Source: Eudorina sp. 2006-703-Eu-15 (taxonomy: Eukaryota; Chlorophyta; Chlorophyceae; Chlamydomonadales; Volvocaceae). From it: DNA of 64,000 nt. The translations under genes were made by a program, and so were the position numbers. This document shows, piece after piece, positions 32,446-44,000 of this stretch. The notes beneath the pieces are model-generated. The model was not told the origin of the DNA and did no database searches. It worked only from the letters and a program-made list of their open reading frames with translations. The number at the start of each line of letters is the position of its first letter. The first letter of the stretch is position 1. The DNA lies in NCBI GenBank assembly GCA_003117195.1, contig BDSI01000036.1, positions 788,071 to 852,070 on the forward strand. Reading direction: 5' to 3'.

Positions 32446-35400
32446 TCACACGCGCGCCGCCACCAGCGCTGCCATCTTCTCCCGGATGACGGCTACCAGC
32501 TTGTCCCGGTTGGCGTTGACCCACCGCACGCGCTTGGCGTAGGAGCCCGCCCGCGAGGTGAGCGACTCCAGGGAGTCCTCGCCGGAGATGCCGCGGCCCT
32601 GCGGGGGGTGCCATGTGTGTGTGTGTATGTGTGTGTGTGGTGTTTAGATACGAGACCCGCCCGACCGTGACGTGTGTGTCCAAGGAACGGGGACCCGCCA
32701 GAAACGAGGGGGCCAGCTCGACCGTCGATGCAGGGAGTAGGTGCGTGTTAGGTTTGTAAAAGAAAACTGAGCCGCGAGAAGCGAAGTGTATGTGTGTATG
32801 TGATAGAGCGCGGGGACGCGGGGGCGCGGCAGTCGGGCGGTGGCGGTGGTGGGGAGCAATTGGGGCACAAAGCAAGGGTCGCGCACCAGTCGTCAGCTCT
32901 GCAAACGTACATTCGTACATTCTGGACGCGCAACATCAGTGCGGTCCCGCGGTAATGGCGACACGCGCGAACGGCGTGTCGCTTCCCAACGAACGGTGGT
33001 CCGCCGATCCGCAACCGGCGGATGGCCCCCTGCGGCTCCAAGGTGCTTTTGCAGCCCGGCGCTACCTTGACCGGTCCAAGGATGGTATGTCGGTATGTCC
33101 TTTGAGGCTCCAGGGGCGGTCAGCGTGTCAGGCAATCCGGACCCGCGGGTCGGTGCCCGTAGCCGCCGCCTCCTTACCCCCCCCCAACTCCCCGCCCCGC
33201 CCCGCCCCGCCGCAGCAACCTCCCCCCCCTGCAGCCACACGATATAATGCCGTACCGTGAAGTACACCGCGTTGGAGAAGATGCGCAGGTTGATCAGGTC
33301 GGGGATGGCCTCCACCTCTGGGTCACCCAGCTGGCCGTGTTGGGCGAAACCCGCAACGAAGCGCTCGCACAGAGGCAGCGGGTCGTCCTCGCCAACGTAC
33401 CTGTACGGCAGCGCCACGGCAGGTACGAAACACTAGGCACGGGTGCCGTACCAGATGATGCCGTACAAGAAGCCGCACGTGTGTGAAGCAGACCCCAACG
33501 GTGCGACACAGCCTCAACCAACTAACGACCAGCTTACAACCACTCCACCGATTGCAGTGGCTCACCACACACGTGCGGACGCGCGTGTGTGTGTGTGTGT
33601 GTGTTATCAAGGAGAAAAGCTGAGCCGCGAAAAAGCAGACCCGTGTCCAGCAGACCCGTGTGTGTGTGGGGTGGGGGGTGGGGGTGGGGGGGCGGACACC
33701 AGTACAACAGAGCAGTAGCGTTGGCGCCTACATGCCCGTCAGCCTGCTTGGACCCCATCCCCAAGTCCCAACCCTCCACAGCACACACAACTCCCCTCAG
33801 CTTGCTTACACATCCCTAGCCTTCACCCCACATCCCTTCACCCCACATCCCCCCATCGCCCCAAGCAGCCTGGACCCACTTGGACAGAGCCACAGCAAGC
33901 TCCATCGCCTGCCAGTCGTACGCGCAGAACTCGAAGTCCAGCAGCCCCGAAACCTCGTCGCCCACCACCATCACGTTGTCGTAGTGCAGGTCGCCGTGGA
34001 TCAGCTGTCGTACATCGGGCAGGTGGAGGACAGGGTACCGGGTTTGGTGGGTTTGGTGGGTTTGGTGATGCCGCCATGAGGCGGGGGGCGGGTGAGAAGG
34101 GGCCGAGATCAGGGCGACGGCTCGGACGCGGGTACGGGTACGGGTATGGATATGGAATGCAAGACAACACAAACATGGCTTTGCGACAGGCGTGGGACGC
34201 GGGAGGGGGGGGGGTAGTGCGCCGGCCACACAGTGCGCACAACACGGCCCTCCGGCCGCCTGTGACTCATCCCCCAGCCCCCACAGCCCACGCTCTATGG
34301 CCACAAGAGCGTGACACGCCATTTAGGTTTCTTTTTTTACATTTTGCTAGATTTTGCAAGTTCGACACCCGAAAGTGCAAAGCGCCACATGACTGAAGCT
34401 GATGGAAGCTAGACCAGGTGCCCTGTAACCCGGCTATCGCGGGGCCACACAACCCGGCCAGCAGCCACCGCGTCCCCTACGGCCCTGTGGCCCTACTCCC
34501 CCTGTCCTGCCCGTTGACCCCCCTGGCCCGTTTCCCGCCCCCCGCCCCGCCCGCCCCGCACCACCCCCCAAGCAGCCTTGCGCCCCACCTTCATGGGCAG
34601 GTTCTGCTGCAGGTAGGTGGCCAGCTTGCCCTCAATCTTGCGAATCTCCGAAACCAGGAAATCGATGGACTGTACGGGAAAGGGGCCAGCAGGGGGCCGG
34701 GGGGCAGCCGCAGCAGCAGCAGCAGCAGCAGGAGAAGCAGCAGGCGGCACCATCAGGAAGAATGCGTGATGATTCAGCCCAGCCGGGAGTGCCACCCTCC
34801 CCCTTCTCCATCTCATGTTCCTCCTTCAGGACCGACCCGCCCGGCTTGAGAGCCTCCCACCCCCGCTCCAGCCCGCGGCCACGCCCCTCCACGTCCGGAA
34901 CTGTCCCCGGAGTTCCTTTCGCCCCAGCACCCCCATGTTCTCTACTCCAGCTCACCAACCAACCAACCAACCAACCAACCCTCAAACAGTTTTGAACGGT
35001 TGATCGCTTGCCCCTCCCCGGCTGCGCCTCCGCGGCTGTGCGCTCTCCCGCGTCCCGCCCCTCCCCTCACCTCACCTCGCGACAGATGTTGAAGTCCGGG
35101 TTGGTCGCCACCTCCCGGTAAAACACCTCCGCATCGCCGCCGATCGCGTGGTGCACCTGAGCGGGGGTTGGCAGTTGGCGGTTGAGGGTTCGCGGTCGGG
35201 AGGTTGGCGGGTTGGAGGGTTTGCAGGATGGGGGACGGCCATGTGACGCGGGACAGAGGCGAGAGCCTGACCACCAGGACTCCGGTGGGTGGGGTGGGGT
35301 GGGGTGGGGTGGGGGAGCGCTGCTTTATTGACAGAGGGGGGCGCAAAGGCTGTGGATGCCCCGGCAGGGATCCAAAACGGGCGATGCATTCCTCGGGGCC

Positions 35401-36282
35401 CTCCGGGGCACAGCTCGCCCTCGCCCTCGCCCTCGCCCAGCCGATGCAGGGGCCCCTACGCGCCTTCCCCTCGTTCTCCGCCCCTCCAAGCCCTCGTCCT
35501 CACCTTGAACAGCTCGAAGTAGGGCGGGATGGGCGCCTCCATGTCGGTGATCCGCACCTTGCCCATGGCCGCGGACAGCTCGCCGGTCGCCCGGCCCACC
35601 TGGAGGGGGAGAGGTTGAGGGGGGGGGTGGGGTGAGTGAGGTGAGTGAGGTGAGGGCGGTGAGTGAGGTGAGGGCGGTGAGGGCGGTGAGGGAAGTGAGG
35701 GAGGTGAGGGAGGTGCGGGGAGAGGGCAAGAGCGGACGGCACGCGCGGACCGGGTGGGGTAGTGGGGCGAACGGAGGAAAGTGGACGGACTGCACGCAGG
35801 GTGGCCAGGCGGTGGTGACCAGGAAATCGGGGGTTAGCGGTTGGCGGTCGCGGCGGTTGCCGAGCAACCGTATCGCGGCGCACGTGGGCGCACTCGCCAG
35901 CTTCGGTCTCGGGGCCGACGAAGAGACGTCGACATGCCCCTTCCCTCTCCCCCCCCCCGCCCCGGGTAGAGGGCAGCCGTTTCCTCTCTTCCGACCCGAT
36001 CCCCAGCCCTCGTCAGTGAGTTTGTCCTCCGGTCGAGTCCCCACCGGGCTGACAGCGCCGGCCCACCCCGCCATCACCACCATCGCACAGTGCCCCTGAC
36101 GACAGTCGTCTCCTCGTCCCCTCGAGAGACCCGCGGGTCAGTCGCCGCCGCCCCGGCCTCACCTCCTCTGGGCTGGTGGTCTTGGCCAGGGTGCCCGGAA
36201 TGATGTGGAAGACGCACGCCTCGGCGCCGTTGGAGAGCAGCTCGTGGGGGCGACCCGCCTTGGAGAGGAGCGCCCGGGGAAC
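32446..36282 (-). pseudogene. 5'-truncated duplicate of the APH-fold kinase gene (copy A)
   Basis: Seven exons match the 3' part of the 44001-50162 gene with the same lengths: 36282-36163 (120), 35599-35504 (96), 35156-35076 (81), 34669-34589 (81), 34004-33880 (125), 33400-33256 (145) and 32598-32446 (153). It keeps LIHGDLHYDNVMVVGDEVSG and LLDFEF. Differences from copy B are few: NLPMK for NLPMQ and a terminal AARV for AARA. The transit peptide and the ATP-binding N-lobe exons are missing because the duplication endpoint lies in the intron upstream of 36282. No replacement start is visible, so it is probably not a functional kinase. Confidence 0.85.
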
Positions 36283-36432
36283 CTGCGGCTCCAGGGGAGG
36301 GTAACCGAGGGGGCGGGGGAGGGCGCGGAAGGCGGGGGATAGGAAATAGGGGGCCGGGGAGGGTGCGGGGTTTGCAGAAGACGGCGGCCGCACCTAGGAC
36401 AGTGTTATGTATTGTGTACCTGGATGCTGGCT

Positions 36433-36545
36433 GGACGCTAACCAGGGGGTGATGTCACCAGGGGGTGGTGTCACCAGGGGGTGGTGTCACCAGGGGGTGG
36501 TGTCACCAGGGGGTGGTGTCACCAGGGGGTGATGTCGCTAACAAC
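36433..36545. repeat. 16-bp minisatellite at the right edge of copy A
   Basis: About six copies of accagggggtgrtgtc. Copy B has only one to two at 47950-47985, so the array changed after the duplication. Confidence 0.9.
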
Positions 36546-36752
36546 AGGTGTGCCGCATGTGGGGACCCCTCGTGGGCCGTCCCTCTCCCTCCCTGCGGTG
36601 ATCTCTCCTCCCTTGACATCGTCGGGCCCCAAGAAACGGTCTTTTGGTTTGGTCTGCCCTCGAGGTTTACGCTTCCGCGTGGAGGACGGCTTAGGTCTGG
36701 GAATCGTGTACTGCTTGGCTAACGCGCTTAAATCACTTTTACGCAAGGACAT
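36519..36752 (-). CDS. Truncated basic ORF spanning the duplication junction
   Basis: A true ATG (36752) opens MSLRKSDLSALAKQYTIPRP, followed by a very basic segment (TRKRKPRGQTKPKDRFLG). At about 36611 the frame passes into copy A sequence and loses sense. It looks like the N terminus of a gene or transposon protein cut by the breakpoint. Family not recognised. Confidence 0.4.
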   Translation of the reverse strand: MSLRKSDLSALAKQYTIPRPKPSSTRKRKPRGQTKPKDRFLGPDDVKGGEITAGRERDGPRGVPTCGTPVVSDITPW

Positions 36753-37054
36753 CCTGTGTCGGTGAGCGGCCCGTATGCCATAAGACCTGGGTACGAAATT
36801 GTAAGAATTACAATAGCTTGATTAATTCCCTAACCAAACATTATGATAGGGTAAGGAATGCGTGATCCGCACTGGACTATGAACGATCTCATCCTGTTGT
36901 ACTTATCCACTTTGCGACGTTACAATCATGTGTGTATACCTTGTATTGTAATTTGGTTCAATTTGGTGGTGAGTTTCTGAAGCTGATTCTGTGTCCACTT
37001 ATTTAGTAGTCGTGCCTGACCTCTGGTGCAGTGGACATAGAGTGACAGGGTGAG
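36612..37054. other. Unique spacer between the duplicated blocks
   Basis: About 443 bp not shared with either copy. Its left end contains the start of the basic ORF at 36519-36752; the rest is AT-rich with no gene. Confidence 0.7.
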
Positions 37055-37520
37055 CTGCTTCCCGATATAATATAAGACATTATAAACGCAAGTTAACTTT
37101 CTGGAGCCCTAAAAAGTCGAGGATCTGGTGTACAGTGCTTCGTGCTACTTGAACTGTTCTCCGTACATTCAAGGCTTTCTACCTTCTCCGTAGTGAATAC
37201 AGGAGACAGAACTGTGGAGTATGGAAGAAGACGGGCGGTAGGCGGTGGTACCAGCGACTCCAGGGAACCGCCTCCCCAGTGAGCCGCTCTGTATCCCAGC
37301 TTCACAGCTATAACACTGCAGTGTCTAAACACGCAGACTCGAAACACATGAATTAGCGCGCAAGCAACTGAAGACTGCCCGGCTGGAAGTTGCTCAAGCG
37401 TTCATCTTGCGCCCAGCCCTTGAAATTTGCGCTATTTGTACACACTTGCCACTATTACTGTAAACAGCATTGGAAGATCTGCTGCCTTGCCAGGCAGCAG
37501 TCTCAGGGCTAAGATCTACC

Positions 37521-38315
37521 ATGGCCCTGCGCGGTCCTTTCGCCCGCGTTTGCATTGCTCAGAAGGTCAGGGCGTTCTCGTGTGGCGTGGGGTTGCTCAA
37601 TCGCGATGCAGGGTCCCGAAGCTTCAATCCTCGTTTCTTTGATGTTCGCAAGAGCAAGAACGGGGTGTAGTCACCGCATGAACTTGGCTTCATCCCTTTG
37701 CAGGTGAGCCTTACTGTGCTGGCCGCCACTACGGTTAGCGGAGTGCGGCCCCTTGCCGCAAAGGCGCGTAGCAGCAGCGTCGCGCAGCTTCTGCAGCGGG
37801 TCGAGGCGGCGGAGCAGCGGGCTGAGGTGGCGGAGAAGCAGGCAAGGTTCCGAATTTGGGTGAGTTCGCACACACAGTCATGGCAGGGGCTCATAGTCCG
37901 ATGCAGCTCGGTGAGACAGGTATACGGGCTAGGATAAGCAATGGCTAGGATAAGCAAGTGGGGGGCAACGGGACAGCTGAGCGACACGTGCACATGCTCA
38001 TATCTTACTACCCATTATGCATAATGCTTCGTTCTGCAAGAGCAGACGACCGCGGACACAGCGGGCAGTGCGCGCCAGCTGCCACTGCAGCTGCCACTGC
38101 CAGTGTGAAGCGTGTGGTGCACTCAGGCACTGTCTGACCTGTGTTTGTCCCTTGTCTTGCAGGTTGGAACAACACTGAGTTGCGCGATGCTGATCATCGT
38201 GGCTGGTGTCATTTCTGGCTATTTTCCCCACATCATCTCCCACAAACTGCTGCCCTTTGTTGCGGAGGTCACCAAGAAGGCTTTGCACTGCACCAAACAG
38301 GCTTTGCACCGCTGA
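37521..38315 (+). CDS. Small putative organelle-targeted single-TM protein, copy B
   Basis: Exons 37521-37664, 37704-37859 and 38163-38315, about 150 residues. Same plan as the copy at 26320: presequence-like start MALRGPFARVCIAQKVRAFS, short coiled helix, hydrophobic LSCAMLIIVAGVISGYF, end KQALHR. The helix is seven residues shorter because of an in-frame 21-bp deletion (EKQARFRIW). The possible alternative second hydrophobic exon of copy A is interrupted here by a stop (ctcactgcaacgcagtga), so if that isoform exists it is copy A-specific. An in-frame deletion with an otherwise open frame favours coding function. No family recognised. Confidence 0.5.
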
Positions 38316-38605
38316 TTGCACTCACAGGGGAAGGAGCTTAAGCTGGCACTCACTGCAACGCAGTGAGTGCAGCCATCATTTCCATGTCAGGGGAGGTCTG
38401 GAGCAAGGACCTGCTTGGCCTGGCGCCCGCATTTAAGGTGTGCTCCTGTGTCTCGAACGCTTTGCGGGAGCTACTCCAGTGAGGGAGGGGGTTTGCGCCA
38501 CGGCTTCTTCATTCTTTGGCAGCGTACTTGGAGGCAGCGGTGTGCATGTGTGGGTGTGCATGGGTGGGCTTGGATGGACGGGACGGCCGGTATGTATGAT
38601 AGCGC

Positions 38606-38821
38606 GCAACAATGGGATGCAATGACGGCCTGTACATAGCACATACGGCGCGCTGGTTTGCGCAACGGCTTCTTCATATTTTGGCAGTGTGCATTTTTAA
38701 GACTGGTACTTGGGCAACAATGGGATGCAATGACGGCCTGTACATAGCGCACACGGCGCGCTGGTTTGCGCAAAGGCTTCTTCATATTTTGGCAGTGTGC
38801 ATTTTTAAAACTGGTACTTGG
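38606..38821 (+). repeat. 108-bp tandem repeat, two copies (copy B)
   Basis: Units 38606-38713 and 38714-38821, equivalent to 27416-27631. Confidence 0.9.
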
Positions 38822-39998
38822 GCAGTGTAAGCTTTGCACACCCACAGATAGATAGGAATTACATAAGTAATTCCGACGAAGTAAATAATATTGCTTCGAC
38901 GGTGTGCATGGGTGGGCTTGCCTTCTGTGAAGGCAGCCGACTGTTTGTATCATTACGAGTGTGACATTGACACTTTCCTTATGCAAATGGGCTGAGATAT
39001 GAGACACAACATCGCAACATTCTGGCTGTCACGCCGATTGACTGCACCGGTCAGTTTACTGCTCCATTTCAGTTAGTTGCGGTTATTGTGAGTTGTTGTG
39101 TGATTCGGTTTCCGGTTTCTTCTGGTTTCAGGACTATCTCTGATGGTAGAGTGTCGTGCTTGTTTGTCTTGTGATTTAGGTCGAGGCTTTGCCTTGGTGC
39201 TTTGTCTCGATTCGATGAGCAACTAGTAGGCCCCTTTCGTTAGGTTATGGACCTGGCCTAGCGGAAGTGACATGTAAGGTCATTCATCGCATCATTCGTT
39301 TCCGAGCCTTTGTTCCATTGTCATCATTTGCACGCGTAGTGCATACATCAGCGTTATGGAGAGCTCCGCGGCATCGCTTCTGCAACGGACCAGCCATCTG
39401 ATCCTACCTTCGTCCTTGCCTCCGGTATCGCGAACCTACAACAGAGTTTCTGCTGCCTTCACGATGGCGCGTTATTCCTGATCTTATGTTAATCCAGACT
39501 CCTTTCAATGGAACAGCCAACATGCGCGCATGCGCTGAGGAGTCTATTCTTTCGCGTGCATGCTTCTGCTTTGAACGTGAATATTACAAATGGAACGAGA
39601 ACCGCCCCGATCGCCAGCTGTGCAAGGCTAGTCATACTTTTTGTCAACGCGAGTGCTCAACAAGTCAGCGAGTCTGGCCTGCACATCAACATGGAGATCA
39701 ACTGGAGATCAACTGTCCCAGCCCTCACCCCACATAGGAATAGGAATACGGCTGCCCTGGCGTATGGAGGATAAAATGTTTGCATTTATCTCCTGCACTT
39801 GCATTATCCAGAGCAAACCCAATGGCTTCAACGGCAGGGATGTCTCTGTCCATTTTTTAAAATTCGTTGTGAACTGTAGTTTACAATAGATGTCCCTAGG
39901 CAGCTCCTGAGTTTCTGTCGAGACGACCGATGAGTCTTGGTCGCGAATCACCGCACGTTGAATAAGTCGCGTATAGCATGTTACGAAAATCCTACATT

Positions 39999-40810
39999 AG
40001 GGGTGTTTCTATGACTTTTGGTTTCGGTGTCGCAGACCTCGTACATGGCAACGTTTTCGCTTGTATGGATGGCTCCCATATCGCCATAAAGCACTTTCAC
40101 AATGCTGGAGAGAAATACTTCAACTACGTGGGTAGCCTAGCGCGGATAGCGAGGGGTCGTGTGCCACAGGAGTATGAAGCGACGGGTTTGGCAGCTGCTG
40201 CTGCAAGATTAGAAGCGGATGTACGCCACGTGACAGAATATTCATGTAAACATTCTGTTGGCGAGCATGAGCCATCGTCATCGCCAATGAAGCAGGGTCC
40301 GGCTGCAGCCCCGTCATGTGTCCCGCCATGTGCCGACCAGCAAGCACGCTATGCGGCACCCCGGGCAGGCCAGTAACGTCATGCACTAACGGCAAACAGT
40401 ACTGGTTCTGATTGTTGGTTTGACATTATCGCCGTTCTGGGACGGCGGGCCCGGAGCGTCCATGGACACAGGACTGCAAGCCTACGCACTTGAAAGGAAT
40501 GGCTTTCAGACAATGAGGTCTGATCTTCTCGTTATCCAGCTAGTAACTCTCAATAGTGCTGATGAAGGCAAATTATACTGTGCCAGCGTTCCTTGTTGTG
40601 GAAAGTTGGCCAACCCGCGTATTCCAAGCACAGCGTCGGTCCAGGGAAATCAATACATGCAGTAACAAGCTCGCTCCACTAGCTCCACTAGCTCCATACT
40701 ATGCCTTGCTACGCCGTAGCAAAATATACTACGCCACGGTGGTACGACCACCTCCCGTAGAAACACTTAGCTTAGCAAAAACATGGTTTCAGGCCCATAG
40801 AAACACCCCT
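39999..40810 (+). mobile_element. PIF/Harbinger-like element with transposase fragment (copy B)
   Basis: Same TIR AGGGGTGTTTCTATG and ATT flanks (39996-39998 and 40811-40813) as the element at 29169, 812 bp. It was therefore already in place before the segmental duplication. The transposase fragment (40011-40376) is still open. Confidence 0.8.
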
Positions 40811-40918
40811 ATTTCATAACACAGAATTATGACCCATAGATAGAAAGACAGAAATGCCTCGGGGGAGGTCGAGGATCTCCAGAAACCACCTAAGTCTCAT
40901 GGTAAGGCGTCCTATATA

Positions 40919-41564
40919 GAGGGTGTTTACACTTAGGTTTACGGCGGCGGATTAGGCAAATATTAATCCAGCCCAATCGGCGTTAATCCAACGCTTAATC
41001 CTGCACGTGTTTACAAGGATTGAATTAAAGTGCAGATTAAGTACGGCGACAGGGAGAGCTCTTATTTATGTGGGATACAGGGACACCAAGGTCAAAAGAA
41101 GTAATAATCTAGTATTGTGGTCTTAAGATGAGAGGCTGTGAGTAGCTGTTCGCCGTGGAGCGACCCCGGCCTGCTGCATTGTCGTTGACCAGTTGGCCAC
41201 ACAAGGCCAAATGCAGATCCTTCAATTACAATGGCCTTTTTCAAAGATTATCCGAGTATGTATGAATTCAGTTTGGTCTGGTATGTGGTAGAAGTGGGCT
41301 AATCCTGAAAAGCCAATTTGCTACTCGGTCGCGACCAGGTAGCAAATTTTTGTCACCGAAATCACAAGATGACTACAGGATTAATGTGCACATTTCACAA
41401 TATGGTAATCCAAATATAATTCACGGGGAGCTCGTCCGTGCAAGTACAATGGTCACTAATCCCGCCACCCTAATTCGGCTAATTCGGGTTAATCCGTGAG
41501 CTGTTTACATATATGACCGATTAAGCTCTAATCCGCCACCTTAATCCTAAGTGTAAATACCCTC
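40919..41564. mobile_element. 646-bp TIR element (MITE) unique to copy B
   Basis: TIR GAGGGTGTTTACACTTAGG at 40919-40937, inverted as CCTAAGTGTAAATACCCTC at the right end. The flanking 3-bp duplication is ATA (40916-40918 and 41565-41567). Copy A at about 30090 has the intact site cctatatagagtgcg with a single ATA. The subterminal region is full of inverted GGATTA/TAATCC motifs. No ORF. Three-base duplication suggests the PIF/Harbinger superfamily. Confidence 0.85.
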
Positions 41565-43653
41565 ATAGAGTGCGACTAAGGTCCAAAAACTGCCGTGCTG
41601 CTAAAAATCACTATAATTGCCGTACTGCGCATAAAAATTCAGCAGGCTTCGGCCAAGTAAGTAACCGGAAGCATGCCGCTCACAGGAATGAACGATTGAA
41701 ACAGATGTTCGCACTCGTATGGTTATGCTGACATATACAGTCACAGCCGGAGCGTCTGGGTCGGGGGTCGGCGGAAAACGGGTAGGAGTGTTCACACTCT
41801 TGGGTGGTCGAGCCTGGTCAAGCTTGGTTTGCAGGCCGACCAAGGGGAAGTCATACGCCTATAGTAATCATGCAACTCAACGTCGATAGAAGCCGTTGAT
41901 AGAAATCGTCGGTCGAAGCCATCAGCAGGTAGCTAGACTGCAAAATCCGACACAATCCGACCTGATCACGTACGGCAAATCACCCAGCGCGTGCAGCGCC
42001 GACCGCCTCACCGCCACAGTGAAGCTTCCACTCGTAGTGAAGCTTCACAGAGTGGAAGCTTCACTGAAGCCCTCCATGACATTTGCAGGCTTGTCAGGAG
42101 GAAATTGCTCACTGGCGATGTCCGTTCACACCTGAAACCCTAGTCGACAGCCATACCACTTATTACCAAATCAATGCAGATTATACCCAACGGCAAGGGA
42201 TGTGAACATACGAACTTCCACAGCTTAGCTTGCAGCCTGTCACAGCGTGATCCCGAAAGGGCCTCGTGATGTGACGCGGCAAAGCAGCCCTGCGCAGCTG
42301 ATTGGAACGTTTGCAGTCGTATAGGAGCCATTTGCAAAACCAGATGAAACCAGCTCGTACGACTATGGAGCGGCGAGGGGGGCAAAGTGTTGCCTATACT
42401 GGCACGGAGTTTAAGCTTCCGCATAACGGTACGACAGCAAGGCACCGGACGGGCAAGACATCCAGGCTCACGGACGAGGGCCTGAACGGCAGGGTGACAC
42501 AAACGGCACATGCATAGCGCCACGGCCCGCACCGAGTGTTTCCTTACATATATCGGATCCATCCCCACCAACCAACAAAAACGACCCATGGGTCGTGCCC
42601 TGCTCATTTGGGATTCCGACAGAATCCATGCGGTCGGTCCTGTAGCATCTCTGAAGTTAAAACCACACAACTGATATCATGAAATAGTTGTCACGGGCAC
42701 GCAGTGACCCAGCACGCAGTGTCGTAACTGTGGGTCACGCTTGGGGTCCGGGGGGATGTCACGGGCCGTGCACACACTAAACGGCTTCTGCCGGCTCGCA
42801 TCCCTCTGCTCCTCTCCTCTGCCCTCCCCTCCGCTCCGCTCCGCGACGCTGGCTAGGCATCGGGTCCCCCCCCCACCTTGACAGCCCCCAGCCGCCAGTC
42901 CTCCAGGGAGCCTAAGTCAGCACTCCCCCCCTCCCGACGGCTCTCCTCTCCTCTCCTCTCCTCGAGCCCTGCCAGCCTGACCTGGCGTGCTCCGGCAACG
43001 AAAGGGTCGCAGCCCACTTCACTCCTCCCCACTCCACTCCGCTGAACACCGCTCCACTCCTCCGCTCTCCGTTCCACACGTCACAAAGACGATGCACTCC
43101 GCTCCGCCCCTCAGTGACCGCCGCGCAGCCCGGTGATGGCGGCCCACGCGATGGCAGCTCCTGCGGCACCCTCCACGTTCAGATGCGGACGACCGCCTCT
43201 CCTCCTCCGGCCCCTGGGAAACATGACATACTCCTCGCCATGGCCCCCGCTTTGCTCGCCACGACCCCCGCGCGGCCGTCCATCTTCCCAGGCGTACGGC
43301 CGGCTCATCGTGCGCCTTGATGCCGTCGCGGGCATAGGGTTTCTTCAGTCATCCCGCAACGACGACACCTCCCTCGTCATGTGCGCTCGGTCCTGAACGG
43401 CCCCAAGGCCTTCACACTTGCAGCAAAAGAATGGAAAGTCCAGGCAAGCAGGCATCACCAGTGCTGCAAAGAATGATGGACTTCCCCCATTGCGTGTGTG
43501 TCTGCGTGGTTCATGTCAAAAATGCGCACGCCCGCACACATGCCCCGAGACACGCCCGTTAGGGCCCGACGGCGACGTCTTCAGCCCCTGACCTTCCCAG
43601 CACCTTCCTCAGTGCCGCGCCGCTCCAAGAACGCTCGATTCTTCTTCATACAC

Positions 43654-43734
<81 letters not shown>

Positions 43735-44000
43735 CAAACCCTATGAGTCAGCCCTCTCCATCCGTGTGTCCCGGGCCCCCGCTCGACCAGCAGCAACAAC
43801 ACCTGTCCTCGATTCCGACCCATGGGTCGTGCAGTCCCGCTTCACTCGATACATCCTGAACCCCATCCAATCACCCCTGGCACGCCTCTGAACCCACCCC
43901 CTAGGACCCTAACCTCCTAACAACCCAATCGCGCCCATGCGACCCCCCCTAGACCCGACCCGACCCATCACGCGACCCACCCTGGATCCGACCCGACCCA
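41565..44000. other. Copy B stretch without a convincing gene
   Basis: Counterpart of 30090-32445. Contains the same AAGCTTCAC hairpin (about 42017-42066), the same short minus-strand frames and pyrimidine-rich runs. Confidence 0.4.
43655..43730. repeat. (CA)n microsatellite expanded in copy B
   Basis: About 37 CA units; the equivalent site in copy A (about 32167-32178) has only about five. A length change after duplication. Confidence 0.95.

Larger units (their letters stand above)
25855..36611. repeat. Segmental tandem duplication, left copy (copy A)
   Basis: Homologous to 37055-48054 in the same orientation. Homology starts at gcttcccgatataatataag and stops after tgatctctcctccc. Contents in order: small membrane-protein gene, 108-bp tandem repeats, Harbinger-like element, unannotated sequence, kinase 3' exons. 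Copy A uniquely carries an approximately 360-bp insertion at 27851-28210 and lacks the 646-bp element of copy B. Confidence 0.95.
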
